From Bacillus sp. HMF5848 (GTDB taxonomy: Bacteria; Bacillota; Bacilli; Bacillales; HMF5848): DNA of 64,000 bases. Shown piece by piece: positions 18,843 through 27,782 of the stretch; positions within the stretch are counted from its first letter, which is position 1; each line of letters starts with the position of its first letter. The notes under the pieces were generated by a model that saw only the letters and a program-made list of their open reading frames with translations, searched no databases and had not been told where the DNA came from. The position numbers were made by a program, and so were the translations under genes. The DNA lies in contig NZ_RWIV01000001.1 of NCBI RefSeq assembly GCF_003944835.1, positions 3,506,530 to 3,570,529 of the forward strand, written 5' to 3'.

Positions 18843-18968
18843 ATGTTTAAAAATTTTTAATTTTTTTATGAAAACCATTACAATATTTACGAAATCTTAA
18901 CATAAGTATATAATTGAATAGAACTAATAATGTTCACTTTAAAAACACAATAGAAAAGGAACAGTGCT

Positions 18969-19184
18969 ATGTATACTACCGTAACATTTCAACATAAAAA
19001 TGGTAACTCTATTATTATAAACGAGGTACCTATTTATAATGAAGATAATGTTAAAAATTATGAAATAAGTGTTTATTTACAGCTATTGATGGATCGCATT
19101 GATGCAGATGTGTACCCTAATAAACAATACTCGTTTATAGATTTCTTAGATGGTTTACCTTACCATACTGTTACGGGCTCATAA
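18969..19184 (+). CDS. Small protein of unknown function (71 aa)
   Basis: AAAGGAAC lies at normal spacing before the ATG at 18969. The product 'MYTTVTFQHKNGNSIIIN...' has alternating polar and hydrophobic residues suggesting a small beta-sheet protein, with no membrane segment, no Cys motif and no recognised family. An AT-rich promoter-like region precedes it. Whether it is expressed is uncertain. Confidence 0.5.
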   Translation: MYTTVTFQHKNGNSIIINEVPIYNEDNVKNYEISVYLQLLMDRIDADVYPNKQYSFIDFLDGLPYHTVTGS

Positions 19185-19192
19185 AGCCCTCT

Positions 19193-19333
19193 CTATTTAT
19201 TATGTTGTTTTTTACCGGTATTTTTTGAAAATCTTAAATCATAACCAATTGAATCATCACTAATATGAATGCTATCCTCTTTCGCTCCTTTAAGACTCGC
19301 TATTTCAATATCTTTGTTTTTAGTCGGTTTCAA
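19193..19333 (-). CDS. Small hydrophilic protein, unknown (46 aa)
   Basis: Found by eye. A TTG at 19333, 9 bases after AAAGGTG, opens a 46-codon frame: 'MKPTKNKDIEIASLKGAKED' then 'SIHISDDSIGYDLRFSKNTG' and a basic end. Its composition and codon use look like real protein, and it fills an otherwise empty gap, converging with the 71-residue gene 8 bases away. There is no family match and no clear terminator, so it could be spurious. Confidence 0.42.
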   Translation of the reverse strand: MKPTKNKDIEIASLKGAKEDSIHISDDSIGYDLRFSKNTGKKQHNK

Positions 19334-19674
19334 TTCTCTTCACACCTTTCCTATCACCTATTATTTACCCTATTTAAACTTTTTATTAGCGTGAATAAAG
19401 CTGATTTTTACACACATTATTTCAAGTTTTCCGCGACCTTGTGTGAATTGCTGTTGTATACAAATACTACAGTCTATTCTAGAAAGGCACTGTTTTATAG
19501 AGCAAACTTTTCGACTTATCGACTTATCATAAAGCAGAAGAGCGAAGTATCACTGGTTGCAAAAGTAACATTTTTCAAATTATGTTTTTTCCAAGCCTTC
19601 AAGGTAACTTATCCACGGAAGAGTTCATCGACCTTTGGATCTAAACCGAAATCTAATTGCAGTACTTTCTTACA
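19334..19674. other. Intergenic region, no convincing gene
   Basis: AT-rich. A plus-strand ORF crosses it (19265-19693) but lacks a ribosome site and has Phe/Tyr/Ser-rich junk composition. No structured element was seen except the terminator at its right end. Confidence 0.45.
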
Positions 19675-19710
19675 TAAAAAAAAACAGCTATAAATCAGCT
19701 GTTTTTTTTA
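19675..19710. terminator. Terminator after yozB
   Basis: Stem AAAACAGCT / AGCTGTTTT flanked by A-run and T-run, so it can work on both strands; it lies at the 3' end of yozB. Confidence 0.85.
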
Positions 19711-20238
19711 ATAATATGGTGAAATTAATATATACACAAGTACTCCTGTTAAGCTCACGTATAACCAAATTGGCATTGTCCATCTTGCTATTTTTCTATG
19801 CTTGTCAATTTTATTAGCAATCCCTCTAAAGAATGTTGTTAACGCCAATGGAACTATAGCTATTGAAAGAAGAATATGCGAAATTAAAATAAAGTAATAT
19901 ATATAACGTAATGGACCTTCTCCACCATACGGTGTTGATTCTGACATCGCATGATACGTTACATATGACAATAAAAAGAGACCTGTTGTTGTAAAAGCAG
20001 CGTAAATAAAACGACGATGCAGCTTAATATTTTTTTGTTTAATTGTAATTAAAGCTGCTACTAAAAAAGTAAAAGTAAAACTATTTAATACTGCATTAAA
20101 CAACGGAAATATTGTGATGTCAAAATGTGTGAAGATTTCAATCTTCGGCATAAAGAACAAAAGAGCTACTAACGCATTAATAACAATGGTTAGCGTAACA
20201 ATAATAGGTGTATAATTACGGGATGAATGTTGGTCCAT
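19708..20238 (-). CDS. yozB: YozB/CtaM-type membrane protein (DUF420)
   Basis: A 176-residue integral membrane protein with five hydrophobic segments and the DUF420 signature: 'FPLFNAVLNSFTF', 'KQKNIKLHRRFIYAAF', 'LSYVTYHAMSESTPYGGEG' and 'FILISHILLSIAIVPL', with several His residues in or near the membrane. In Firmicutes this family (YozB, called CtaM in Staphylococcus) is needed for a functional haem-copper cytochrome oxidase of the aa3 type. The gene stands alone here. It fits the copper/respiration theme of the left part of the window. Confidence 0.85.
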   Translation of the reverse strand: MDQHSSRNYTPIIVTLTIVINALVALLFFMPKIEIFTHFDITIFPLFNAVLNSFTFTFLVAALITIKQKNIKLHRRFIYAAFTTTGLFLLSYVTYHAMSESTPYGGEGPLRYIYYFILISHILLSIAIVPLALTTFFRGIANKIDKHRKIARWTMPIWLYVSLTGVLVYILISPYY

Positions 20239-20316
20239 AACTGAGTCTCCTTGCGTAAATTATTTCACTCCTATTATCTATGGAACGCATAGTAAATTGC
20301 AACTTTAAAGTTTTTC

Positions 20317-21681
20317 CTAAGATGCGTGCTCTGATGTTTTAGTGAAGCTGTATTTTTGCCATACACGTGAACGCCAGCGAAAATACATAATAATACCACG
20401 AAGCCATTCATCAACAATGAGTGCAATCCATACCCCCACTAAACCAAGGCCAAACGTAACCCCCAACACATATGAAATGGTCACACTAACGCCCCACATA
20501 GATAAAACTCCGATATATACAGGAAAACGTACATCACCTGCTGCTCTTAGAGCATTTATGATAATTAAATTAAAAGCGCGTCCTGGCTCTAATAGGATAG
20601 TTAACCATATTAATGTTACCCCTACTGTTATAATATCAGGGCTTGTCGTGAAAATTTGTAATAATTGCTTAGATACGAGTGAGAAAATGAATGCTAGCAA
20701 AATGGCTACTACTATCGTTAGACGAAGGCTTTTAAGACACCTATTATATGCTTCTTCATATTTCTTCGCACCTACCATATGCCCAATCAAAATCTGTGTT
20801 CCTTGTGCCACTGCAACGGTAAATAAAAAAATGAACATCATAATATTTTGTGTATACACTTTTGTTGTGATCGCTTCCGTACCCATCATTGCGATAAAAT
20901 ACATAATGACCATCTGTGAAACATTATATGATAAATGTTCTCCAGCAGATGGAATACCGATTTTCAACAAATCCTTCACGTGCTGAATAGGCAAGTTAAA
21001 AACTCTCATGAAAGGGAGTGGATGCTCTATACGCTTAAACATAATAATCATAATAATAATGAAGCCAATCAACCTACTTGCTGCCGTTGAGATCGCAACA
21101 CCTGTTACTCCTAGCACAGGAATACCGAACGGGCCAAAAATAAACATGAAATTTCCTATAACATTCAGTACATTCATACCGATAGTTACATACATAGTGT
21201 CTTTAGTGTAACCATAACTACGTATTATAGCACCCGCTGTCATAAATAACGCCTGAATAAAAGAAAGACTTCCTACAATTAAAATATAAGACTTTGCTTC
21301 CGGAATGATCTCAGTAGGCAAATCCATCCATACTAAAAACTTTTGTCCCATAAAAAATAAAATGACACTCAATGCCATCCCAAATAGAAAATTAGTCACT
21401 AAAGCTACGACAGCCACTTCAGCAGCAGAGGCATCCTGCTTCGCACCTAATTTCTGTGCAATAATAATAGCTGAGCCTGTTGCAACAAACCCAAACATAA
21501 CAATTATGACATATAAAATTTGATTAGTTGCCCCTACTGCCGCAACAGAATTATCCGAATACTGACTTAACATTAAAGTATCAGCGTTCCCCATTAACAT
21601 ATGAAGAAACACTTCGATAAAGATTGGCCATGTTAAAGAAAATAACGTTAACTTTTTGGTCGTATTGTCCATTTTATTCAT
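20317..21681 (-). CDS. MATE-family efflux transporter
   Basis: A protein of about 454 residues with 12 membrane segments in two homologous halves, typical of Na+ or H+-coupled MATE exporters ('FGFVATGSAIIIAQKLGAK', 'AVAQGTQILIGHMVGAKKYEEA'). The ATG at 21681 follows GAGAGGA; a TTG 9 bases upstream is less likely. The substrate is not predictable. It is monocistronic, followed by 78 bases to yozB. Confidence 0.87.
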   Translation of the reverse strand: MNKMDNTTKKLTLFSLTWPIFIEVFLHMLMGNADTLMLSQYSDNSVAAVGATNQILYVIIVMFGFVATGSAIIIAQKLGAKQDASAAEVAVVALVTNFLFGMALSVILFFMGQKFLVWMDLPTEIIPEAKSYILIVGSLSFIQALFMTAGAIIRSYGYTKDTMYVTIGMNVLNVIGNFMFIFGPFGIPVLGVTGVAISTAASRLIGFIIIMIIMFKRIEHPLPFMRVFNLPIQHVKDLLKIGIPSAGEHLSYNVSQMVIMYFIAMMGTEAITTKVYTQNIMMFIFLFTVAVAQGTQILIGHMVGAKKYEEAYNRCLKSLRLTIVVAILLAFIFSLVSKQLLQIFTTSPDIITVGVTLIWLTILLEPGRAFNLIIINALRAAGDVRFPVYIGVLSMWGVSVTISYVLGVTFGLGLVGVWIALIVDEWLRGIIMYFRWRSRVWQKYSFTKTSEHAS

Positions 21682-21794
21682 GAAGAACAAGTCCTCTCAA
21701 AGTAAATTACAAATGTTAACATTATCACAACAGGTTCGTATTGAAAAGATTAAAACACTATAAACTTATTGATCATTTTGTGTCATGAAATAGG

Positions 21795-21969
21795 AAAAGC
21801 GCGCGCAAGCGCATTGCTCAGCCCTACGAGCTTAAGACGTCCCCCGCAGGACGGGTCTTCCCTCCGGAGGAGGACGGCTTAAGACCTCATATCATGCTTT
21901 TCACAACATACTCAAGGAAGATTATTCATAGATGAAAAACTGGCTAGGCGCTGGATCTAGACACTAATC
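21795..21969. repeat. Dispersed repeat, copy A (with hairpin)
   Basis: About 175 bases nearly matching 27589-27782. Both open with a Gly/Cys-rich-looking GC tract (AAAAGC..CAAGCGC), contain an inverted repeat CTTAAGACGTCCC / GGACGGCTTAAG, then share 'CATATCATGCTTTTCACAA' and 'ATTATTCATAGATGAAAAAC', and end with TGGCTAGGCGC...CTAGACA. No ORF. A non-coding dispersed element of the genome. Confidence 0.8.
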
Positions 21970-22334
21970 TCGCTTAAATAACTTATACTTTTTTTAACGT
22001 TTATAATACAGGACGTCTTGGCCGCAGAAACAAGACCTGAAAAGTGTAAAAAAATGAAGTTCACTTTAACTTCGTCTCAAAACTTAAGCATCTATTCTCT
22101 TAAGTATATTGCTCTTCAACCTTCATAGGCTGTGAAATTTATGGATATGAGTGAGTTCACTTACAGATATTCTTTCCCCATAAGTTAGATAACTTAACTG
22201 CAAAACAATTATTACACTTTTTTTCTCTTTATTTCTTTGGCTCTATCCTGAAATAACTGTGGATAACTTTTATTTCATTGATATATGTGCCAATTTATTT
22301 GCATGGGATGTCTGTTAAAGGTGAGTGTTGATTG

Positions 22335-22545
22335 TTGAATATTGTTGATAGCAGCGAAATGCGCGAGACTCCTCGAAAATGCTATCGCATTTTCTTCGTG
22401 CGATGTAGGCCAAAAGAAGCCTATTCAACGTCCTGCGGGATGTAGTGGCAGGCGTGAGACCCCGCATGCGCATGCGCAGAGTAGGCTCACGGCCACCCCG
22501 CGGAAAGCGAGCGCAATGTAGCGAAAATCAACAACAAAGTTTAAC
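22335..22545. repeat. GC-rich dispersed intergenic element
   Basis: An abrupt GC-rich island in AT-rich sequence. It has the phrases 'GCGCGAGACTCCTCG', 'GTCCTGCGGGATGTAGTGG', 'GCGTGAGACCCCGCATGCGC', 'GGCTCACGGCCACCCCGCGG' and 'AAAGCGAGCGCAATGTAGCG'. I recognise this order of phrases as an abundant Bacillaceae intergenic repeat. The ends are inverted (AGCAGCGAAATGCGC versus GCGCAATGTAGCGAAAATC). Its function is unknown. Confidence 0.65.
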
Positions 22546-22554
22546 AGAGCTTTT

Positions 22555-22591
22555 TCTTTAAAAACAAAACTCCACAACAAGTCGTGGAGTT
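22555..22591 (-). terminator. Terminator of the DUF2187 gene
   Basis: Minus-strand stem AACTCCAC / GTGGAGTT followed by TTGTTTTTAAA; the right arm touches the stop codon. Confidence 0.8.
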
Positions 22592-22760
22592 ATTCACTAA
22601 TATAATTTTTATGATTAACAACAGTTCGAATCGGTACACCTTTTTCATTTGTTCCAAATTCAACAATAACTGAGTTTTCTCTTACAGTCACTACTTGTCC
22701 ACGCTTTCCTTTTTTTTCCCCTACTTTAACCTTAATCATATCTCCAACTTGAGCAGACAT
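22590..22760 (-). CDS. DUF2187 (YkvS-like) small KOW-type protein
   Basis: A 56-residue protein missed by length-based ORF calling. It begins 'MSAQVGDMIKVKVGEKKGKRG' and continues 'QVVTVRENSVIVEFG', a KOW/SH3-like beta barrel pattern (G-D-x-I-x-V ... G-x-G-x-V), ending 'TVVNHKNYISE'. The DUF2187 family, to which B. subtilis YkvS belongs, has this size and the VVNHK..Y end. GTAAGGAGGAATTC is an ideal ribosome site before ATG 22760. It has its own terminator and is divergent from bioY. Possibly nucleic-acid binding; function not established. Confidence 0.8.
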   Translation of the reverse strand: MSAQVGDMIKVKVGEKKGKRGQVVTVRENSVIVEFGTNEKGVPIRTVVNHKNYISE

Positions 22761-22784
22761 TGAATTCCTCCTTACAAAATCTTT

Positions 22785-22816
22785 TTGTTAACCTAAATGA
22801 AAAGTCAGTTGACATT
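22785..22816. promoter_or_regulatory. Candidate BirA operator upstream of bioY
   Basis: TTGTTAACC at 22785-22793, 14 bases, then GTTGACATT at 22808-22816. Bacillus BirA boxes have TTGTTAACC and its inverse separated by about 14-15 bases. The left half is perfect and the right half matches in about two thirds of positions. It overlaps the -35 of the putative bioY promoter, as expected for repression by biotinylated BirA. Confidence 0.6.
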
Positions 22817-22838
22817 AATTGATTAAAAGCTGTAATAT
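22809..22838 (+). promoter_or_regulatory. Putative sigma-A promoter of bioY
   Basis: TTGACA at 22809-22814 and TAATAT at 22833-22838 with an 18-base spacer, about 40 bases before the bioY start. Confidence 0.55.
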
Positions 22839-22876
22839 TTATTTAACAGAATATTTAAAAATGGAGGTTTATGATC

Positions 22877-23479
22877 ATGAAACTACGAGCACTTGACATG
22901 ACACTTGCCGGTATGTTTGCTGCATTGATGGCGATAGGCGCTAATATCACATCCTGGATTCCATTCTTATCAATCGGTGGCGTACCATTAACAATGCAAA
23001 CCTTTTTCTGCATTTTAGCAGGCGCATTATTAGGAAGTCGCTTGGCAGCTGTATCTATGACTGTGTATTTGTTAATTGGACTAGCTGGAGTTCCTGTTTT
23101 TGCAGGATTCAGCTCCGGGTTTGATACTATTATCTCCCCAACCTTCGGATTTATTGTATCTTTTATTTTTGCAGCCTTTTTCACAGGTCTTATTATTGAG
23201 CGTGTAAAACAGCCATCATTACTCACTTTTATCATAGCTACGCTAGTAGGATTAGCTCTAAATTATGTAATTGGTACTAACTGGATGTACTTTGCCTATC
23301 AGCTATGGGCGCCACTTCCAAAAGGTGTCGAGCTTGTATCCTATACAGTAGCATGGTCATGGATGACACTTTTCCTAGCTAAAGACCTTGCATTTACTAT
23401 ATTTGCAGCAGTTATTGCTCCCCGCATATATAAGGCATTACAAAAATCTAATATGCTGACAAAAACGACAGCCGCTTGA
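22877..23479 (+). CDS. bioY: BioY biotin transporter (ECF S component)
   Basis: A 200-residue membrane protein with six hydrophobic helices that captures biotin for an energy-coupling-factor transporter. Recognised by 'GANITSWIPFLSIGGVPLTMQ' region, 'GALLGSRLAAVSMTVYLLIGLAGVPVFAG' and the Gly/Phe-rich 'TFGFIVSF'. The ATG at 22877 lies 9 bases after GGAGG; the ATG 6 bases earlier is too close to it. It is the counterpart of B. subtilis yuiG (bioY2), which also neighbours pepA. The upstream palindrome suggests BirA control. ECF EcfA/T partners are elsewhere. Confidence 0.9.
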   Translation: MKLRALDMTLAGMFAALMAIGANITSWIPFLSIGGVPLTMQTFFCILAGALLGSRLAAVSMTVYLLIGLAGVPVFAGFSSGFDTIISPTFGFIVSFIFAAFFTGLIIERVKQPSLLTFIIATLVGLALNYVIGTNWMYFAYQLWAPLPKGVELVSYTVAWSWMTLFLAKDLAFTIFAAVIAPRIYKALQKSNMLTKTTAA

Positions 23480-23560
23480 ACCTCTCCAACTAAATCAAGG
23501 ATTTTAAAGGGGAATTTTCGCTAGCCTCTGTTAAATTATGTGTATCTGGATAAATAAAAG

Positions 23561-23605
23561 TAATAAGAAAAACAGGATTGATAATTCAATCCTGTTTTCT
23601 TATTA
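23561..23605. terminator. Bidirectional terminator between bioY and pepA
   Basis: An almost perfect 19-bp stem TAATAAGAAAAACAGGATTG / CAATCCTGTTTTCTTATTA with an ATAATT loop, between convergent genes. Confidence 0.9.
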
Positions 23606-25108
23606 CTCGTTATTCCCAAATCTTTCAGCCAGTGTTACTAATGTACGAACAATAGCACCTGTCCCCCCAGAAGGTCCTAGAGGATATTCAGACTTAGTTG
23701 TTGCCGTTCCTGCAATATCCAAGTGAACCCAAGGTGTCTCTTCTGCAAATTCGCCTAGAAATGTACCTGCAAATATTGCATGTCCATCACGACCAGGTGA
23801 GTTGTTTAAATCAGCTACCTTGCTCTTGCGAACTCGGTCTTTGAACTTATCATTTATAGGTAGACGCCAAATATCTTCACCAGCTTCTAGTGATGCTTCA
23901 AGTACTTCCTCATACCAGGCTTCATTATTTGTCATAGCACCGGTAATGTCGTTACCTAACGCCACAATAACCCCCCCAGTGAGAGTCGCTACATCTACTA
24001 TGTAGTTTGCACCATGCTGCTTTGCATAAGTAATACCATCAGCTAATACAAGACGACCTTCTGCATCAGTATTCAGGATTTCTACCGTTTTTCCATTCAA
24101 CATTGTAATTACGTCATCAGGTTTGAACGCATTCCCACTAACCATATTATCTGTTGATGGAATAATGGCAATAATGTTTTGCTCTGGTTTTAATTCAGCA
24201 ATTGCTTCCATCGCTCCTAGTACAGTTGCTGCTCCCCCCATATCCGTTTTCATGTCTACCATGCCTTCACGAGGCTTTAGAGAATAACCGCCTGTATCAA
24301 AGGTAATGCCTTTACCTACAAATGCAATAACATCGTCCCATGTTTCTTTTCCTTGGTATTTTAAAACAATGAGCTTTGGCGGTTCAACAGAGCCTTGGTT
24401 TACAGCTAATATGCCGCCCATACCTAGCCTTTGCATGTCCTCTTTCTCCAAAATTTCAAGCTCAAGTTCATATGTATCGGCAAGAGTTGTAGCATATTCT
24501 GCTAAATCTGTAGCCGTTAACATATTACCAGGTAAGTTAATCAGTGTACGTGCCGAATTTGTTGCTTTTCCATACACATAGCCTACCTCAAGAGCTGATT
24601 TTAGCTCCTCGTGATCACACTCTGCCGCAATTATCTCAATAGATTCTAAAGAAAAATCAGGTACATTGGCTTTTCTTTTGTAACCTTCAAACTCATAGGT
24701 TGCCGTCGGGATTGCTTCTCCAAGAGCATGAGCAATATCGTTCCATTCTAGGTTATCTTGACTAAAAGTACTTAAATCAATCGCAATGTTTGTACGCTTT
24801 TCTGCTTTTAGTGTCTTAAATAAACTACCAAATGCCTCTCGAACAGATGTAAAGCTTACTTTCTCCTGTTTGCCAAGCCCTACAAAGTATAAACGTTTGA
24901 TATGAGTATGCCCTAACGTATGTATTTTAGTAATCTTATTCTTTTTAGTAGACACATCTCCATCCTTTAACAGCGCTTCAATTTGTCCATTAAGCATATC
25001 ATTTAAAGATAGAAGTGTACCTTGTAAAGGTTTTGTTGTGTCAAAAACAGCGATAGCAATAGCATCATATTGTTTATCAGCTTGCAAATTTGCCTCAATA
25101 TTAAACAT
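23603..25108 (-). CDS. pepA: Leucyl aminopeptidase, M17 family
   Basis: A 501-residue cytosolic metallo-aminopeptidase releasing N-terminal residues from peptides. The M17 signature NTDAEGRL is present at about residue 345, and metal/catalytic residues lie in '[15 protein letters not shown]' and '[15 protein letters not shown]'. The N-terminal macro-like domain is complete. The counterpart of B. subtilis yuiE. GGAGGTGATTGA precedes the ATG at 25108. Confidence 0.92.
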   Translation of the reverse strand: MFNIEANLQADKQYDAIAIAVFDTTKPLQGTLLSLNDMLNGQIEALLKDGDVSTKKNKITKIHTLGHTHIKRLYFVGLGKQEKVSFTSVREAFGSLFKTLKAEKRTNIAIDLSTFSQDNLEWNDIAHALGEAIPTATYEFEGYKRKANVPDFSLESIEIIAAECDHEELKSALEVGYVYGKATNSARTLINLPGNMLTATDLAEYATTLADTYELELEILEKEDMQRLGMGGILAVNQGSVEPPKLIVLKYQGKETWDDVIAFVGKGITFDTGGYSLKPREGMVDMKTDMGGAATVLGAMEAIAELKPEQNIIAIIPSTDNMVSGNAFKPDDVITMLNGKTVEILNTDAEGRLVLADGITYAKQHGANYIVDVATLTGGVIVALGNDITGAMTNNEAWYEEVLEASLEAGEDIWRLPINDKFKDRVRKSKVADLNNSPGRDGHAIFAGTFLGEFAEETPWVHLDIAGTATTKSEYPLGPSGGTGAIVRTLVTLAERFGNNE

Positions 25109-25180
25109 TCAATCACCTCCATATGTGATAGTTTCATTATAAAGAAAACTAACAAATTGGCAAGCAAGACGCAAGCGCTA

Positions 25181-25564
25181 CTACAAATCGTCTTTCATAT
25201 ATAAAATCAATTCAGGTAACACAGGTAAGTTGTTAATTTCTTTATGTGAAACATTATTAAGATCGTGTGGTATAATAGAAAGACATTCTTTTATAAATAA
25301 TCTTACGTGAATGACATCAACCCCCCAATGAAAGGGCTCGTATTCTTCTAAATAGTCGTACGCTGTCTCTAACATTGATCTTGTGCCTTTAATGTTTCCA
25401 TAACTATAATGGTAAAGGGCGACTGTCATTTGTAAAAGACCTTTAATAAACAAATTACTTCGATCTGTTAACCAAATATCTTCTAGTAAATCGTGAGAGG
25501 TGTAATAATCTCCTTCATTAAATAAAACGAAGAATTGGTAGTATTCTAAAGGATAACTCTCCAT
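25181..25564 (-). CDS. DUF309-family protein
   Basis: A 127-residue helical protein with the DUF309 pattern 'YYQFFVLFNEGDYYTSHDLLEDIWL' (family form: FN-x-G-x-Y-x-x-A/S-H-x-x-L-E-x-x-W) followed by 'FIKGLLQMTVALYHYSYGN' and 'GTRSMLETAYDYLEEYEP'. It is a single-domain protein with two helical hairpins and probably conserved His/Glu surface residues. Its biological role is unknown. TTAAGGAGGTAG precedes the ATG at 25564. It sits between pepA and yuiD, where B. subtilis has no such gene as far as I recall. Confidence 0.8.
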   Translation of the reverse strand: MESYPLEYYQFFVLFNEGDYYTSHDLLEDIWLTDRSNLFIKGLLQMTVALYHYSYGNIKGTRSMLETAYDYLEEYEPFHWGVDVIHVRLFIKECLSIIPHDLNNVSHKEINNLPVLPELILYMKDDL

Positions 25565-25716
25565 TCCTTACTACCTCCTTAAAATAAAGGGTGTGAGAAA
25601 AGTATAGCAAACATTTAGAAGCATGGTGCTATTCTAAGTGTTTTTATAAATATGACTTATTCTCACTTTTATGTAATAAAAAATGATTTTGTAAGAAAGG
25701 ACGTTATACGTAAGTT

Positions 25717-26196
25717 ATGAGCATGTTTTCTAATTTCCCTTTATGGGCGGCACTCGCATCAATATTTTTCGCGCAATTTATAAAAGTACCCATACAGTTT
25801 TTTGCAACAAGAAAAATTGATTGGTCCTTATTAACTAGCACTGGTGGCATGCCTAGTTCACATTCTGCAGCTGTAACAGCCGTTACGACCGGAATAGCCC
25901 TTCAAGAGGGATTGGACTCATCAATATTTGCTGTTTCAACTGTTTTTGCCATAATTGTTATGTTTGACGCAACCGGTGTTAGACGTCATGCAGGTGAGCA
26001 AGCAACGGTATTAAATAAACTTGTCGATGATTTTAATTATTTTTTAGAAGAAGCAAAAATGTGGCCTAAAAAACCGGAACAAGAAAAACGTAAAGAGTTA
26101 AAAGAGTTACTTGGTCATCAGCCTATCGAGGTGTTCTTTGGAGGATTACAAGGTATACTTTTAACGTTACTTTTACACTATTTATATATGTTGTAA
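25717..26196 (+). CDS. yuiD: YuiD-like divergent PAP2 membrane protein
   Basis: A 159-residue protein with membrane segments and a PAP2/DUF212 motif: 'STGGMPSSHSAAVTAVTTG' and, later, 'DATGVRRHAGEQ'. These contain the SxxxS-H and R-x5-H-like residues of acid-phosphatase/vanadium-peroxidase folds. Homologues include B. subtilis yuiD. The ribosome site is weak: AAAGGA lies 15 bases before ATG 25717 and an ATG two codons on is an alternative. Probable membrane-lipid phosphatase, but the reaction is not shown. Confidence 0.87.
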   Translation: MSMFSNFPLWAALASIFFAQFIKVPIQFFATRKIDWSLLTSTGGMPSSHSAAVTAVTTGIALQEGLDSSIFAVSTVFAIIVMFDATGVRRHAGEQATVLNKLVDDFNYFLEEAKMWPKKPEQEKRKELKELLGHQPIEVFFGGLQGILLTLLLHYLYML

Positions 26197-26225
26197 AATA
26201 GGCTAAGAAATGATTATAGAAATAG

Positions 26226-26252
26226 CAAAAGGGCCCTTTTTGGGCCCTTTTC
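26226..26252. terminator. Bidirectional terminator between yuiD and yuiC
   Basis: AAAAGGGCCC / GGGCCCTTTT perfect stem with a TTTTT loop between convergent genes. Confidence 0.9.
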
Positions 26253-26253
26253 A

Positions 26254-26976
26254 TTATCCATCTTTCGCTTCTAAATATTGTTGTCTAAACACTTGCATTG
26301 TTTCATTTTCATTTAGTAACATCAAGTCATGTTCAGTTAATTTGCCAGCACCTTTTTTAACAACGTATACATCAACATCCTTTTTCCCCCATTGCCTGTA
26401 CACATCCTTAACAGTTTCAAAATACAAATCCACTTTGTTTCCCTTAATGGCTCCTCCTTTATCCGCTACAACTCCATATCCATAACCAGGAATAAATAAG
26501 ATTGTGCCAATAGGAAAAACACGTAAGTCTGCCGCAATAGTTGAGTATAAGTCCCTGCGCACCTTGACACCGGAATATGTTATACCATATTGTGGATGCC
26601 CTGGATGCTTTCCTGTGGATTCGTAGCCAGCAGTGTAGCCAGTAGCTGTCACACTGTATTTAGGATATCTCGTCCAGTCTATAGCATCTTCCAATTTTAA
26701 CGATGCTGTTTCAACCTCAGAGGAAATCAGTGTTGCCTCACGACTTACTTTTTGGAAACCTTTGAATGAAAAAAACCTTGTTCGTTTTGGTTTATGCTCG
26801 TTCACAAAAAAACTTGGTCCTAATGCGTGAAAAGGTTCAATTGTATTTATCTCACGAAGCCATTCTCCTAAAGTTTTTGCTTCCACATTTGAAAAAGAAC
26901 CGAATGTTGTGAATAAAGCGGCACAAACCAAAAGCGACATAACGAGCCTTCTAGCAACATTTGTTACTATTCTCAT
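26254..26976 (-). CDS. yuiC: YuiC-like secreted 3D-domain protein
   Basis: A 240-residue product with an N-terminal signal sequence (about residues 1-33, ending near SNVEA) and a C-terminal 3D domain. The domain contains '[19 protein letters not shown]', '[28 protein letters not shown]' and '[26 protein letters not shown]', with the three conserved Asp residues (AADL, ADKGG, VDLY). This is the catalytic fold of stationary-phase survival/resuscitation lytic transglycosylases. B. subtilis YuiC has the same layout and cuts peptidoglycan. GAGGAGTG lies about 11 bases before the ATG. Confidence 0.88.
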   Translation of the reverse strand: MRIVTNVARRLVMSLLVCAALFTTFGSFSNVEAKTLGEWLREINTIEPFHALGPSFFVNEHKPKRTRFFSFKGFQKVSREATLISSEVETASLKLEDAIDWTRYPKYSVTATGYTAGYESTGKHPGHPQYGITYSGVKVRRDLYSTIAADLRVFPIGTILFIPGYGYGVVADKGGAIKGNKVDLYFETVKDVYRQWGKKDVDVYVVKKGAGKLTEHDLMLLNENETMQVFRQQYLEAKDG

Positions 26977-27183
26977 AATTTGTTAAACACTCCTCTCACG
27001 AATCTATTTCTTTCCAAAAAGACAAAGAAATATACATGAGAGTGAAAAAAGGATTATGGTAACTCGCAATGACTTATTTGTTTCTTTTTGTAAAATGCTC
27101 ATCACAATGATGAAATTCCCACCTAACAACGTAAAAAAGAGACCAACATAAGTGCGCTATACACACTCACGTAGCCTCTAGTT

Positions 27184-27501
27184 CTAAAACATTTGGTAAC
27201 CTTTTGCTCGTAAAGATTTAATTGTTATACCAGCCATAATCGCTCCAATAAATCCACTTAGCAAAATAATTATATCTGCAGGTGCTAACGACGTAATACT
27301 TATCATGATTGTAGAGAAAGCTGCTTCAGGTGATCTTACATACTCTATCATTTTTGTCTTATTCACAATTAAAATGAAAATTACAGGGTATATAAAAGCC
27401 ATCACCCAAGTCATACGTAAAACCATATTTAGTAAAAAACCTATCCCGTAAAAAAGAACAAAAAATAACACAATCGATATAATAAAAATTGGGATTTCCA
27501 A
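27184..27501 (-). CDS. yuiB: YuiB-like membrane protein
   Basis: A 105-residue protein with three hydrophobic segments ('FIISIVLFFVLFYGIGFLLNMVLR', 'WVMAFIYPVIFILIV', 'LSGFIGAIMAGITI') ending 'RAKGYQMF', the same end as the B. subtilis protein as I remember it. The start is TTG at 27501: GGAGGTG lies 7-8 bases upstream. Longer frames upstream of it have no ribosome site, and the resulting length matches YuiB. Function unknown. Confidence 0.85.
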   Translation of the reverse strand: MEIPIFIISIVLFFVLFYGIGFLLNMVLRMTWVMAFIYPVIFILIVNKTKMIEYVRSPEAAFSTIMISITSLAPADIIILLSGFIGAIMAGITIKSLRAKGYQMF

Positions 27502-27588
27502 ACAAGCCACCTCCAATACACACAAATAAAGTGTACTGAAAGTTTGAAAAACAGTCAACATATTAATAAGTAGTACTGCTAACGTAAC

Positions 27589-27782
27589 AAAAGCTCAAGC
27601 GCCTTGCTCAACCCCGCCCAGCTTAAGAAGTCCCCCGTAGGAAGAGTCTTCCTCCAGAGGGGGACGGTTTAAGACCTAGAGCTGTGAAAAGCATCATATT
27701 TCATATCATGCTTTTCACAAGATACTCAAGGATGATTATTCATAGATGAAAAACTGGCTAGGCGCGAAGCTAGACAGTAATC
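27589..27782. repeat. Dispersed repeat, copy B (with hairpin)
   Basis: A second copy of the element at 21795-21969. The stem changes together in the two copies: GACGTCC/GGACGGC in A and GAAGTCC/GGACGGT in B, with CCCCC/GGGGG extending it in B. It has an extra GTGAAAAGCATCAT segment relative to copy A. Located between yuiB and yuiA. Confidence 0.8.

Noticed and set aside
19265-19693. Plus-strand ORF of 142 codons
   Set aside because: No ribosome site; Phe/Tyr/Ser/Lys-rich like random AT-rich DNA; overlaps a terminator.
20342-20986. Plus-strand ORF antisense to the MATE gene
   Set aside because: Shadow of a well-defined transporter; composition and lack of ribosome site do not support it.
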